Assembly: GCF_014701095.1 (NCBI RefSeq)
Contig: NZ_AP023439.1
Coordinates: 6,870,001 to 6,934,000 of the forward strand
Direction: 5' to 3'
DNA: 64,000 bases
DNA from: Streptomyces tuirus
GTDB taxonomy: Bacteria > Actinomycetota > Actinomycetes > Streptomycetales > Streptomycetaceae
The translations under genes were made by a program, and so were the position numbers. Below, piece by piece: positions 55,316 through 63,146 of this stretch. Within the stretch, counting starts at the first letter, position 1, and each line of letters starts with the position of its first letter. Under the pieces are notes generated by a model. That model made no database searches, was not told the origin of the DNA, and worked only from the letters and a program-made list of their open reading frames with translations.

Positions 55316-55957
55316 ATGGACGCCGAGCTGTTCCCCAGGGACCGCACGCAGGTCGCGCCCGGCGCCGTGCACCTGCCCGACTGGCTGGACGCCGAAGAAC
55401 AGCGGGCGCTGCTGCACGCCTGCCGCGACTGGGCCCGCCCGCCCGCCGGGCTCCGCACGGTCCGCACACCCGGCGGCGGCACGATGACCGCCCGGCAGGT
55501 CTGCCTCGGCTGGCACTGGTATCCGTACGCCTACGCCCGCACGGTCGCCGACGGGGACGGCGCCCCGGTGAAGCCGTTCCCGAGGTGGCTCGGCGAACTG
55601 GGCCGCCGGGCGGTGCACGACACCCTGGGCGGGCCGGCGCCGGACTACGACATCGCACTGATCAACTTCTACGACGCCGACGCCCGCATGGGCATGCACC
55701 GCGACAGCGACGAGAAGTCCGAAGCGCCGGTGGTGTCGCTGAGCCTCGGCGACACCTGTGTCTTCCGCTTCGGCAACACCGAGGCGCGCACCCGGCCCTA
55801 CACCGACGTCGAGCTGCGCAGCGGCGACCTGTTCGTCTTCGGCGGCCCGTCCCGCCTGGCCTACCACGGCGTCCCACGCGTCCACCCCGGTACGGCACCG
55901 CCCGGTCTGGGCCTGACGGGCCGGCTGAACGTCACCCTCCGGGTCAGCGGCCTGTGA
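55316..55957 (+). CDS. alkB: AlkB-like Fe(II)/2-oxoglutarate dioxygenase
   Basis: 213 aa. Iron ligands H128 and D130 in GMHRDSDE, distal H184 in YHGVPR, and the 2-oxoglutarate Arg in TGRLNVTLR. The motif INFYDADARMGMH and SLSLGDTCVFRFG are typical of AlkB, which oxidatively removes alkyl groups from N1-adenine and N3-cytosine. ATG at 55316 (a second ATG, 55307, is close). Short gap to the rlmG gene on the other strand. Confidence 0.88.
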   Translation: MDAELFPRDRTQVAPGAVHLPDWLDAEEQRALLHACRDWARPPAGLRTVRTPGGGTMTARQVCLGWHWYPYAYARTVADGDGAPVKPFPRWLGELGRRAVHDTLGGPAPDYDIALINFYDADARMGMHRDSDEKSEAPVVSLSLGDTCVFRFGNTEARTRPYTDVELRSGDLFVFGGPSRLAYHGVPRVHPGTAPPGLGLTGRLNVTLRVSGL

Positions 55958-56045
55958 TGCCCGGCCACCCGCATCGCCGCTCGTCCCCGCCGCCCGGCCG
56001 GCAGGCTCGGTCACCGTCCCTGCGGATCATGGGAGACTCGCCCTC

Positions 56046-57293
56046 ATGAGCGGGAAGGCGGACCCCCGGCAGGCGGGGAACGGGAGCACTGGGAGAGCGC
56101 GGCTGGACCGGGGGCGCGGAGCACTCGGACCCGCACTGGAACTCGTGCACACCGGACGCGCTCCCACCCGGGCCGTGCTCACCGCCGAGCTCGGGGTGAC
56201 ACGGGCGACGGCCGGTGCGGTCGCCGCCGAGCTGGAGGCACTCGGGCTGATCCGGGTCGACGCCAGGCCCGGCGCTGCGGCCGGCTCGCAGGGCAGGCCC
56301 TCCCACAAGCTGGCCGTCGCCGACGACGGGCCCGTCGCGCTCGCCGCGCAGGTGCACGCTGACGGCTTCCGGGCGGCGCTGGTCGGACTGGGCGGGCGGA
56401 TCGTCGCCACCGCGCCCGGCTGCGAGGTCGTCGACGCCGACCCGGCCAAGGTCCTCGCCTCCGTCGTCGAGGCCGGCGCCGAGCTGCTGCGCCGGACCGG
56501 ACGGCGGTGCGTGGGCGCGGGCCTCGCCGTGCCCTCCGCCGTCGCCGAGCCCGAGGGGCTGGCCCTGAACCCCCTCCACCTGGCCTGGCCCGCGGGTGCG
56601 CCCGTGCGGGACATCTTCGCCGAGCAGGTGCGCGCGGCCGGCCTCGACGGACCCGCGTTCGCCGCGAACGACGTCAACCTCGCCGCGCTCGCCGAGCACC
56701 GGCACGGCGCCGGCCGCGGTTCCCGTGACCTGCTGTGCGTGGCCACCGGCCACCGCGGCGTCGGTGGCGCGCTCGTCCTCGACGGCCGCCTGCACCGGGG
56801 CAGTTCGGGCCTCGCGCTGGAGGTCGGGCACCTCACCGTGCATCCCGAGGGCCGCCCCTGCCACTGCGGCAGCCGCGGCTGCCTCGACGTGGAGACCGAC
56901 CCGCTGGCCTTCCTCACGGAGGCCGGACGCGAACCGGGCCCCGAGGTGTCCCTGCTCCAGCAGTCCATCGACCTGATCCGCCACCACTACGACGACCCGG
57001 GCGTGCGCACCGCCGCCGAGGTCATCGTCGACCGCCTCGGTCTGGGCCTGGCCGGCCTGGTCAACATCCTCAATCCGGACCGCATCATCCTCGGCGGCCT
57101 GCACCGCACCCTCCTCGACGCCGACCCCGGCCGCCTCCGCGCGGTCGTGGCCGACCGCAGCCTGTGGGGCCAGAGCGGCGGCGTCCCCATCCTGCCCTGC
57201 ACCCTCGACCACAACAGCCTGGTAGGCGCGGCCGAACTGGCCTGGCAGCCGGTCCTGGACGATCCGCTGGGAGCGCTGACCGCGCGGGGGTGA
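56046..57293 (+). CDS. ROK family protein (transcriptional repressor)
   Basis: 415 aa. An N-terminal winged helix (LELVHTGRAPTRAVLTAELGVTRATAGAV in part) precedes the ROK kinase-like domain with the zinc motif CHCGSRGCLDV at about residue 275. The DxGxT phosphate motif of active kinases is degenerate (QVHADGFRAA), so it is probably a regulator binding a sugar. The target is unknown; the HIBADH-like gene follows after 143 bases. Confidence 0.82.
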   Translation: MSGKADPRQAGNGSTGRARLDRGRGALGPALELVHTGRAPTRAVLTAELGVTRATAGAVAAELEALGLIRVDARPGAAAGSQGRPSHKLAVADDGPVALAAQVHADGFRAALVGLGGRIVATAPGCEVVDADPAKVLASVVEAGAELLRRTGRRCVGAGLAVPSAVAEPEGLALNPLHLAWPAGAPVRDIFAEQVRAAGLDGPAFAANDVNLAALAEHRHGAGRGSRDLLCVATGHRGVGGALVLDGRLHRGSSGLALEVGHLTVHPEGRPCHCGSRGCLDVETDPLAFLTEAGREPGPEVSLLQQSIDLIRHHYDDPGVRTAAEVIVDRLGLGLAGLVNILNPDRIILGGLHRTLLDADPGRLRAVVADRSLWGQSGGVPILPCTLDHNSLVGAAELAWQPVLDDPLGALTARG

Positions 57294-57436
57294 GCGGGCA
57301 CCGGCCGTGCTCCGGCGAGACTGATCCCACCGGTATCAGGCTTGGCCGCGCCGCTTCCGGGAAGGCGCGCCGCCGAGCGGGCAGGCTGGGTCGCAGGCAG
57401 TCCGTCCGCACCCGCACCACCGAGGAAGTTGACGCA

Positions 57437-58327
57437 ATGACCGACAAGCTCACCGTGAGCGTCCTGGGCACCGGCATCATGGGCGCCGCGATGGCCCGCA
57501 ACCTCGCCCGGGCCGGACACACCGTCCACGCCTGGAACCGCACCCACGCCAAGGCCGAGCCGCTGGCAGCCGACGGCGTGCGGATCGCCGACACCCCCGC
57601 GCAGGCCCTCCAGGACGCCGATGTCGTCCTGACCATCCTCTACGACGGTCCCGCCGCACTGGACACGATGCGCGAGGCCGCCCCCGCCCTGCGCCCCGGC
57701 ACCGCCTGGGTGCAGTCGACCACCGCGGGCCTCGAGGACGTGGCCGAGCTGGCCGCCTTCGCCCGCGAACACGGCCTGGTCTTCTACGACGCCCCCGTCC
57801 TCGGCACCCGCCAGCCCGCCGAGGCGGGGAAGCTGACCGTGCTCGCGGCCGGCCCCACCGAAGGCCGCGAGAAGGCGACGCCGGTCTTCGACGCCGTCGG
57901 CGCCCGGACCGTGTGGTGCGGCGAGGACGGGGCCCAGGGCGGTGCCACCCGGCTGAAGCTCGTCGCCAACAGCTGGGTCCTCGCCGTCACGGCCGCCGCA
58001 GGCGAGGCCCTCGCCCTGTCCGAGGCCCTCGGTGTCGACCCCCGCGGCTTCCTCGACCTCATCGCCGGTGGCCCGCTCGACATGGGCTATCTGCGCGCCA
58101 AGTCCGAGCTCGTTCTCGAGAACAGGCTCACGCCGCCCCAGTTCGCCGTGAGCACCGCCGCCAAGGACGCCCGGCTGATCGTCGAGGCCGGCACCGCGCA
58201 CGGGGTACGCCTGGACGTCGCCGAAGCGGCCGCCGCCCGCATGGAGCGTGCCGCCGCGCGGGGCCACGCCGACGAGGATATGGTCGCGGCCTACTTCGCC
58301 AGCTTCGACGACAAGACCGACTCCTAG
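57437..58327 (+). CDS. NAD(P)-dependent beta-hydroxyacid dehydrogenase (HIBADH family)
   Basis: 296 aa. Rossmann motif VSVLGTGIMGAAMARNLARAGH, the substrate motif DAPVLGTRQPAEAGKLTVLAAG (in part: DAPVLGTRQPAEAGKL), and the catalytic Lys in LKLVANSWV. Likely substrate is a 3-hydroxyacid or a small aldehyde such as succinic semialdehyde or glyoxylate. ATG at 57437. The F420 oxidoreductase follows 10 bases later, suggesting one transcript. Confidence 0.86.
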   Translation: MTDKLTVSVLGTGIMGAAMARNLARAGHTVHAWNRTHAKAEPLAADGVRIADTPAQALQDADVVLTILYDGPAALDTMREAAPALRPGTAWVQSTTAGLEDVAELAAFAREHGLVFYDAPVLGTRQPAEAGKLTVLAAGPTEGREKATPVFDAVGARTVWCGEDGAQGGATRLKLVANSWVLAVTAAAGEALALSEALGVDPRGFLDLIAGGPLDMGYLRAKSELVLENRLTPPQFAVSTAAKDARLIVEAGTAHGVRLDVAEAAAARMERAAARGHADEDMVAAYFASFDDKTDS

Positions 58328-58337
58328 GAGGTTCCCC

Positions 58338-58760
58338 ATGTCCAAGCCGCCGCTGCCGCCCGAGGCCGACGAACTGCTGAGCGGGCCCAACCCGTGCGTC
58401 ATGGCCACCCTTCGCTCGGACGGCGCACCCGTCTCCGCCGCCACCTGGTACGCGTGGAAGGACGGCCGTGTCCTGATCAACCTCGACGAAGGCCGGGTAC
58501 GGCTGAAGCACATGCGCCGCGACCCGCGCGTCACCCTCACCGTCCTCGCCGCCGACAACTGGTACACCCACGTCACCCTCATCGGCCGCGTCGCCGAGAT
58601 GTACGACGACGAGGACCTGGCCGACATCGACCTCCTCGCCCGGCGCTACACCGGCAAGCCCTACCCGGACCGCGACCGCCGCCGGGTCAGCGCCTGGATC
58701 GAGGTCGACCGCTGGCACGGCTGGGGCGCGCTGAAGGACAGTGACCAGGCCGGCGGCTGA
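58338..58760 (+). CDS. PPOX-class F420-dependent oxidoreductase
   Basis: 140 aa, split-barrel flavin/deazaflavin-binding fold, with CVMATLRSDGAPVSAATWYAW in the first strand region and RVRLKHMRRDPRVTLTVL. F420H2 is the likely cofactor in this lineage. ATG at 58338 with TAGGAGG directly upstream. Probably cotranscribed with the preceding dehydrogenase. Confidence 0.84.
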   Translation: MSKPPLPPEADELLSGPNPCVMATLRSDGAPVSAATWYAWKDGRVLINLDEGRVRLKHMRRDPRVTLTVLAADNWYTHVTLIGRVAEMYDDEDLADIDLLARRYTGKPYPDRDRRRVSAWIEVDRWHGWGALKDSDQAGG

Positions 58761-58778
58761 GCCCGTCGGCCTGACCGG

Positions 58779-59687
58779 TCAGCGCCACTCGGTCCCGAAC
58801 GCCCGGCCCGGGTTCTCCGTGAGGATGCGCTCGACCAGCTCCTCACCCACGGCGTGCACGAGCCGGGGCCGCACCCGGCGCAGCAGGTAGGGCATCCCGG
58901 GGCCGCCGTCCACCGAGCGGGCGGCGGCCGTGGTGGTGTCCGCACCCAGCAGCACCCGGTCGCCGAACCCGGCCTCGGCGAGCGCCCGGACGGCCTCCGG
59001 CATCCGCCAGTCCGTGGCGTGGTGGGCGAGGGAGGGCCCGTCGAAGGCCAGATAGCAGCCGGACTCGGCCGCCTGCCGGTGCACCACGAGATCGGGGGAG
59101 CGGTTGAGATGCCCGAGCACCACGCGGTGCGGCGGCACCCCCGACTCCCCGCACAGCAGGTCCAGTACGTCCAGCGCGCCGGTGCCCATCTCCAGGTGCA
59201 CGGTGATCGTCGCGCCCGTCGCGTGATGCGCCTCGGCCGCTGCCGTCATGGTCCAGCGGGCGTGCGCGTCCAGCGCGTGGAAGCCGCCCGCGACCTTGAC
59301 CAGACCCGCCCGCACCCCCGACGTCCCGATGCCCACGGTGAGTTCGGAGACGAAGACCTCGGCGAGCCGGCTCCGCAGCCCGGCGAGCGTGTCCTCGTCG
59401 TAGTGCACGGCCTGGTGCAGACCGGTCGCGGCCACCACGTGCACGCCCGTCTCGCGGGACAGCGGCGGCAGATCGGCAGCCCGCCGCCCGAGCCCGTACG
59501 GCGTCCACTGCACGACGGTCCCACCGCCCTGCTCGCGGAACGCGACCAGCTCCGCCCGCGCCGCCGCCAGGCTGCGCAGCTCCTGACCGGGCAGCCGGGG
59601 ACTGCCGAGGAACAGATGGTCGTGGGCGTCGCACACGCCCAGGTCCGCGGGCGGCACGTCCCCCAGGACCGTACGGACCGCGCTCAC
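58779..59687 (-). CDS. Phosphotriesterase-family amidohydrolase
   Basis: 302 aa TIM-barrel metal hydrolase. The N-terminal metal motif HxH is in CDAHDHLFLG; the second-metal His residues are in TITVHLEMG and VLGHLNRS, and the last Asp in LLGADTTT. Lactonase or esterase activity is possible; the carboxylated Lys position is in GLVKVAGGF. GTG at 59687 overlaps the DUF4865 stop by 4 bases, so it is the last gene of the TetR operon. Confidence 0.8.
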   Translation of the reverse strand: MSAVRTVLGDVPPADLGVCDAHDHLFLGSPRLPGQELRSLAAARAELVAFREQGGGTVVQWTPYGLGRRAADLPPLSRETGVHVVAATGLHQAVHYDEDTLAGLRSRLAEVFVSELTVGIGTSGVRAGLVKVAGGFHALDAHARWTMTAAAEAHHATGATITVHLEMGTGALDVLDLLCGESGVPPHRVVLGHLNRSPDLVVHRQAAESGCYLAFDGPSLAHHATDWRMPEAVRALAEAGFGDRVLLGADTTTAAARSVDGGPGMPYLLRRVRPRLVHAVGEELVERILTENPGRAFGTEWR

Positions 59688-60262
59688 CACTGGCGTCCCC
59701 GGGGCAGCCGGTCCCGGCCCGGCGCGGACAGACGCAGCACCTCGAACACCTCGCCGTCGGCCTTGGGCGGGTCCTGCTCCCAGAGGGAGAAGTGCACCAG
59801 TTCCCAGCGGCTCGTGTCGACGGCCGCGGCGGCACACAGGGCCCCGCTCTGCGCCGCCAGCCGCCGGGCCTCGCCCACCGCGTCCTCCACGACCTCGGCC
59901 AACAGCCCGCCCTCCGGCACGGGTTGGCGGCGCCGTACCGCCAACCGCGCGTGCGAACCGTCCCCTTCCTCGTATGCGAGGCCCGTCCACTGCCGCGCCG
60001 AGGGCCGCCCGAAGTCGTCACCGACTCCCTGGAACCCGCCGCCCCACAGGAAGGAGTTCATGCCCTCGACGGTGTTCCACAGGTAGAAGGGGGCGTACTG
60101 GTTGACCGGCGAGCCGCGCAGGCCCCGCTCGCGGACCAGATAGGCCTTGAGGCCGAGTCCGTCCCAGTCGTCGAGCAGATGCCCCCGGCGGGCGACGCGG
60201 TCGCGGATGACGCCCATGTCGTAGTCGGCGGGCAGGGTGATCTCGTACTGCAGGGCGTGCAT
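59684..60262 (-). CDS. DUF4865 family protein
   Basis: 192 aa. The start MHALQYEITLPADYDMGVIR and NQYAPFYLWNTVEGMNSFLWGG are typical of DUF4865, predicted to have an alpha/beta ferredoxin-like (dimeric barrel) fold. Role unknown, but such genes commonly sit next to a TetR regulator, as here. ATG at 60262, 10 bases from the TetR stop. Confidence 0.8.
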   Translation of the reverse strand: MHALQYEITLPADYDMGVIRDRVARRGHLLDDWDGLGLKAYLVRERGLRGSPVNQYAPFYLWNTVEGMNSFLWGGGFQGVGDDFGRPSARQWTGLAYEEGDGSHARLAVRRRQPVPEGGLLAEVVEDAVGEARRLAAQSGALCAAAAVDTSRWELVHFSLWEQDPPKADGEVFEVLRLSAPGRDRLPRGRQW

Positions 60263-60272
60263 GGAGGTCTCC

Positions 60273-60836
60273 TCAGGAGGCCCGGGGTGCCAGCAGGGAG
60301 AGCAGCCCCCGGACACCCGCGTCGAACACGGCGGGGGAGCCGGAGGCGCGGGCGAGGACGTAGCCGCCCTGGACGGTCGCGACGACCGTTGCCGCGATCT
60401 CCCCGGCGTCGAGGCCGGGCGCGAACCGGCCCTGCGCCTTTCCCTCTTCGACGATCGCGGCGATCCGCCCGCGCAGCCAGTCGAGCGTCTCCTCGACGGG
60501 TGCGCGCAGCTCGGGGCTCGCGATCACGTCCGGGTCCATCGTCAGCCGGCCGACCGGGCAGCCCCGCAGCACGTCGCGCTCGCGCCGCAGATATGCCTCG
60601 ATGCGCTCGTAGGGCGTGCCCGGGCCGTCGAGTACGTCGGCGGCGGTGGCGCGCATCTCCTCGGCGGTCCGCCGGATCGCGGCCAGGGCGAGATCGGGCT
60701 TGCCCTTGAAGTGGTGGTACATGCTGCCCTGCCCGGCGTCCGCGCGCTCCAGGATCGCCTTGGGGCTGGTGCCCGTGTAGCCGCGCTCCCACAGCAGCTC
60801 GCGGGTGGACTCGATCAGCCGTTCCGGGGTGCTCAT
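60273..60836 (-). CDS. TetR/AcrR family regulator
   Basis: 187 aa. N-terminal helix-turn-helix (LIESTRELLWERGYTGTSPKAILERADAGQGSMYHHF, given in two parts: residues 6-20 and 21-42). Ligand-binding helices follow, with a Cys in LRGCPVGR. It should repress its own operon with DUF4865 and the phosphotriesterase-like gene. ATG at 60836. A strong palindrome lies just upstream. Confidence 0.87.
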   Translation of the reverse strand: MSTPERLIESTRELLWERGYTGTSPKAILERADAGQGSMYHHFKGKPDLALAAIRRTAEEMRATAADVLDGPGTPYERIEAYLRRERDVLRGCPVGRLTMDPDVIASPELRAPVEETLDWLRGRIAAIVEEGKAQGRFAPGLDAGEIAATVVATVQGGYVLARASGSPAVFDAGVRGLLSLLAPRAS

Positions 60837-60844
60837 ACCCGGCA

Positions 60845-60866
60845 CTGTACATACTAGTAGTTACAG
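60845..60866. promoter_or_regulatory. TetR operator
   Basis: A 22-base dyad with outer arms CTGTA and TACAG, an inner perfect palindrome TACTAGTA, and only two non-matching positions on each side (CA/GT). It overlaps the region 9-30 bases upstream of the regulator start, so autorepression is expected. Confidence 0.7.
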
Positions 60867-61015
60867 AAGTCGAGGGTGCGAGGAGCAGAAGGGTCCCGCC
60901 CGTCTACTCCCCACGCGGTACGCACGGTGTCGCTGCCAGTACGACGACCGGAGCCCCTCGCCGGACGACTCTGGAAAGCGACACGGAACACGAAGCGATC
61001 GAGGAGTTGGACGAC

Positions 61016-61300
61016 ATGCGGACCCTGGCGAACTTCGGCGACGGCGGCGGGCCCGGCCCGTGGATCCTGCTCTTCCCGGTGATCTGGGCGCTGCTGATCG
61101 GCGGCGGCATCGTGCTGCTGCGCCGCACGGTGTGGCGCGGACGCCGCGGCGGCCCCTGGCAGCGGCCCACCGTCGAGAGCGACTCACCCCTCGCCGTACT
61201 CGGCCGCCGCTTCGCCTCCGGCGAGATCGACGAGGACGAGTACTGGCGCCGGCTGTCCGTGCTGAACGAGGAGTTCGGCCGCAGGGGAGGCGCGGCATGA
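61016..61300 (+). CDS. SHOCT domain membrane protein
   Basis: 94 aa. One membrane helix (WILLFPVIWALLIGGGIVLL) and a C-terminal SHOCT domain, LAVLGRRFASGEIDEDEYWRRL. Often these modify or tether partner proteins. ATG at 61016 with GAGGAG. Its stop overlaps the ATG of the remnant of an ABC transporter gene by 4 bases (ATGA), so it was probably the first gene of an ABC operon. Confidence 0.8.
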   Translation: MRTLANFGDGGGPGPWILLFPVIWALLIGGGIVLLRRTVWRGRRGGPWQRPTVESDSPLAVLGRRFASGEIDEDEYWRRLSVLNEEFGRRGGAA

Positions 61301-61540
61301 CCACGACGACCGCCACGATGCCCGCCGCCCGGGTCATCGACGCGGTACATCACCCACTCTGCCCCGGACCTGGCGAGCGGGGCGACCCGGCGTGGATCGA
61401 GGCGCTGCATGGTCACCCTCGGTCCCGTCGCCGCCGCCCTCGCCGATGAGGTCGTCTTCCTCGCCGACGGCCGCCTGGTCGACCGCAGGGAGTCCCCGAC
61501 CGCGGACCGCGAGCGCACACCCGACGGCGTGCGCCCCCGG
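61297..61540 (+). pseudogene. Internally deleted ABC-transporter ATPase gene
   Basis: The ATG at 61297 begins MTTTTATMPAARVIDAV, typical of the N-terminus of Streptomyces lolD/macB-type ATPases (normally continuing into the A-loop and Walker A). Then a different frame from about 61409 reads VAAALADEVVFLADGRLVDRRESPTADR, the C-terminal end of the same kind of protein. The P-loop, signature motif and Walker B are all missing. I infer a deletion with a frameshift. Confidence 0.6.
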
Positions 61541-61572
61541 GTGCCCCCGAGGGGACGGTGGTCACCGCCCGG

Positions 61573-62106
61573 TCAACCGGCAACGGCGGACCGGGCGGGA
61601 GCATGGTCGGGCCGGAGCCCGTCGGTCGAAGCGCCGACCTCGGCGAACCGGCGCGCCGGTTTCTCCTGGATCGTGCGCCGGGAGCGGAGCGACGGCGACG
61701 TCACCACGGGGGCGGACGTCGGCAGGGTGAACCACACGACCTTGCCGGACTCGCCGTCCGGCCGGACGCCCCAGCTCTCACTCATGGCGGCCACCATCGC
61801 GAGCCCACGCCCGCAGGTCGCCAGCGGCTCGGCCTCGTCGATCACGGGCATCCGCGGATCCCCGTCGCGCACCGAGACCGTGAGCCGGTCGAGCAGCAGC
61901 TCTATCTCCACGGTGCACGTCTTGTCCGGCTGGGCATGCCGGTGGACGTTGGACAACAGCTCCGTCACGCCGAGCGAGGCCCGGTCGATCAGGGGGTCGA
62001 GATGCCAGTAGCGCAACTGCGCAGATACGATTCTGCGGACCTGGCCGATCCGCGACGGCAGGGCTTGGAGCTCCACCGTGCAGTGCCTGCTTGGGTAGCT
62101 GATCAC
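61573..62106 (-). CDS. Anti-sigma-factor-like ATP-binding protein (HATPase_c_2)
   Basis: 177 aa. The GHKL-type fold has the N-box TELLSNVHRHA at about residue 47, the G1 motif VRDGDPRMP and the G2 motif GRGLAMVAAMSESWG. Such RsbW-like proteins bind or phosphorylate anti-anti-sigma factors; Streptomyces has dozens. A C-terminal tail of about 35 residues is non-conserved. GTG at 62106 is a best guess; an upstream leader to 62277 does not look coding. Confidence 0.82.
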   Translation of the reverse strand: MISYPSRHCTVELQALPSRIGQVRRIVSAQLRYWHLDPLIDRASLGVTELLSNVHRHAQPDKTCTVEIELLLDRLTVSVRDGDPRMPVIDEAEPLATCGRGLAMVAAMSESWGVRPDGESGKVVWFTLPTSAPVVTSPSLRSRRTIQEKPARRFAEVGASTDGLRPDHAPARSAVAG

Positions 62107-62289
62107 GGCTGCGACTCCCCGACGTGAGGTCCGGAAGAACACGGGATTCGGATCCAGCAGGGCGCCTGCGTGACACTGCCGCCTGCTGTCGTGGCCGGCG
62201 GGCTGGTTCGCAGCGTTATCGCCGGTAAACCCAGAGTGACGTGAGACCAGAGTGACGCAGGGGATGAGGTACCGCAACTCGCGGACATC

Positions 62290-62613
62290 TCAGCCGTCAC
62301 GCCCCGCTGCCCGGCGCACGGCTTCGATGAAACGCCGCGCGGCCGGCGGGCCGGGCTCTCCCGGGGCGGGGTCGTGGTCGCCCAGGGTGAGCAGGTACCG
62401 CTTGCCGTTGAGATCCGCCGTGGCCCGGTCATCGGGGCCGAACCAGGGCTTGGAGGCGCGCACGGCCTGCACCGGCGCGCTGTCGATCTCACTGCCGTAG
62501 CTGGTCAGCAGCTCGAGCCGGCCGTCACTGATGCGGACCTGGCCGGCCCGGGTGAGCGACCGCAGCCGCTTCCCGATCCGCACGCCCGTGGCCCTGAACT
62601 CCGGCTCTCCCAT
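62290..62613 (-). CDS. Conserved hypothetical protein
   Basis: 107 aa. Reads VRIGKRLRSLTRAGQVRISDGRLELLTSYGSEIDSAPV (in two halves, around residues 11-30 and 30-48) and then RATADLNGKRYLLTLGDHDPAPG. The pattern of short strands suggests a small beta-barrel of the PH-like type, but I do not recognise the family. ATG at 62613 with AGGAGG upstream. It is a short gene on its own. Confidence 0.65.
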   Translation of the reverse strand: MGEPEFRATGVRIGKRLRSLTRAGQVRISDGRLELLTSYGSEIDSAPVQAVRASKPWFGPDDRATADLNGKRYLLTLGDHDPAPGEPGPPAARRFIEAVRRAAGRDG

Positions 62614-63146
62614 GCCACCCGCCCCCTCCTGCGCGTCGGCGTACCGGCCCCCTGCGCGGTGCCCGGTACGGGCTCGTGTCCTGATCCAGTGTGCCCCGTC
62701 CGGACGCATGGTCCCCTCCGGGCGGGGCGTCCCGCCCGGCCCGGCCGTGCGGTGTGCCCCTCGGTCCCACGCCCCGGCCTGCGGTGCCGGAGGTGTGCCC
62801 CTCCGTCCCACGCCCCGGGGGGTGTGGTGCCGATGCCCGGAAGCCTGCTCCGGGAGGCGGTCGTGCCCTGCGCTCACCCTGTCCGGGGCCTTGGTCCCGC
62901 CGTGCAGTCTGCCCCCGCCCGGCGCCGAGCACCAGTGCCCGCGAGCCCCCCGCCTGGGGGCGCCCGCAGCACACTCGCCCATGCGCCCCCAGGAGTGCGC
63001 GCCCCCTTGCCCCGGGTCCTGCCCCTGGGGGCGCTTTGGGGGGCTCAAAGATGCGTTTATGCAGGTGAGGAGCGTGCGCCGGGTGTCTATGATCGGAGGG
63101 GTCGGCCGCGCGACGCGTCGGCGGCGCGCAGCGTTAGGAGCCCCCC
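62614..63146. other. Intergenic region with repeats and alternative hairpins
   Basis: No gene is supported in these 533 bases. There is a 27-base unit at 62751-62777 and 62792-62818 with one mismatch, and three blocks that can pair in two exclusive ways: CCTGGGGGCGC (62953-62963), GCGCCCCCAGG (62983-62993) and CCTGGGGGCGC (63024-63034). A good -10, TATGAT, is at 63088-63093, and TTAGGAG precedes the next gene. Confidence 0.6.

Noticed and set aside
62691..63068. Open frame between the hypothetical gene and the Cds1-like gene
   Set aside because: Pro/Arg-rich with internal nucleotide repeats and no start site; it lies in the repeat and hairpin region.
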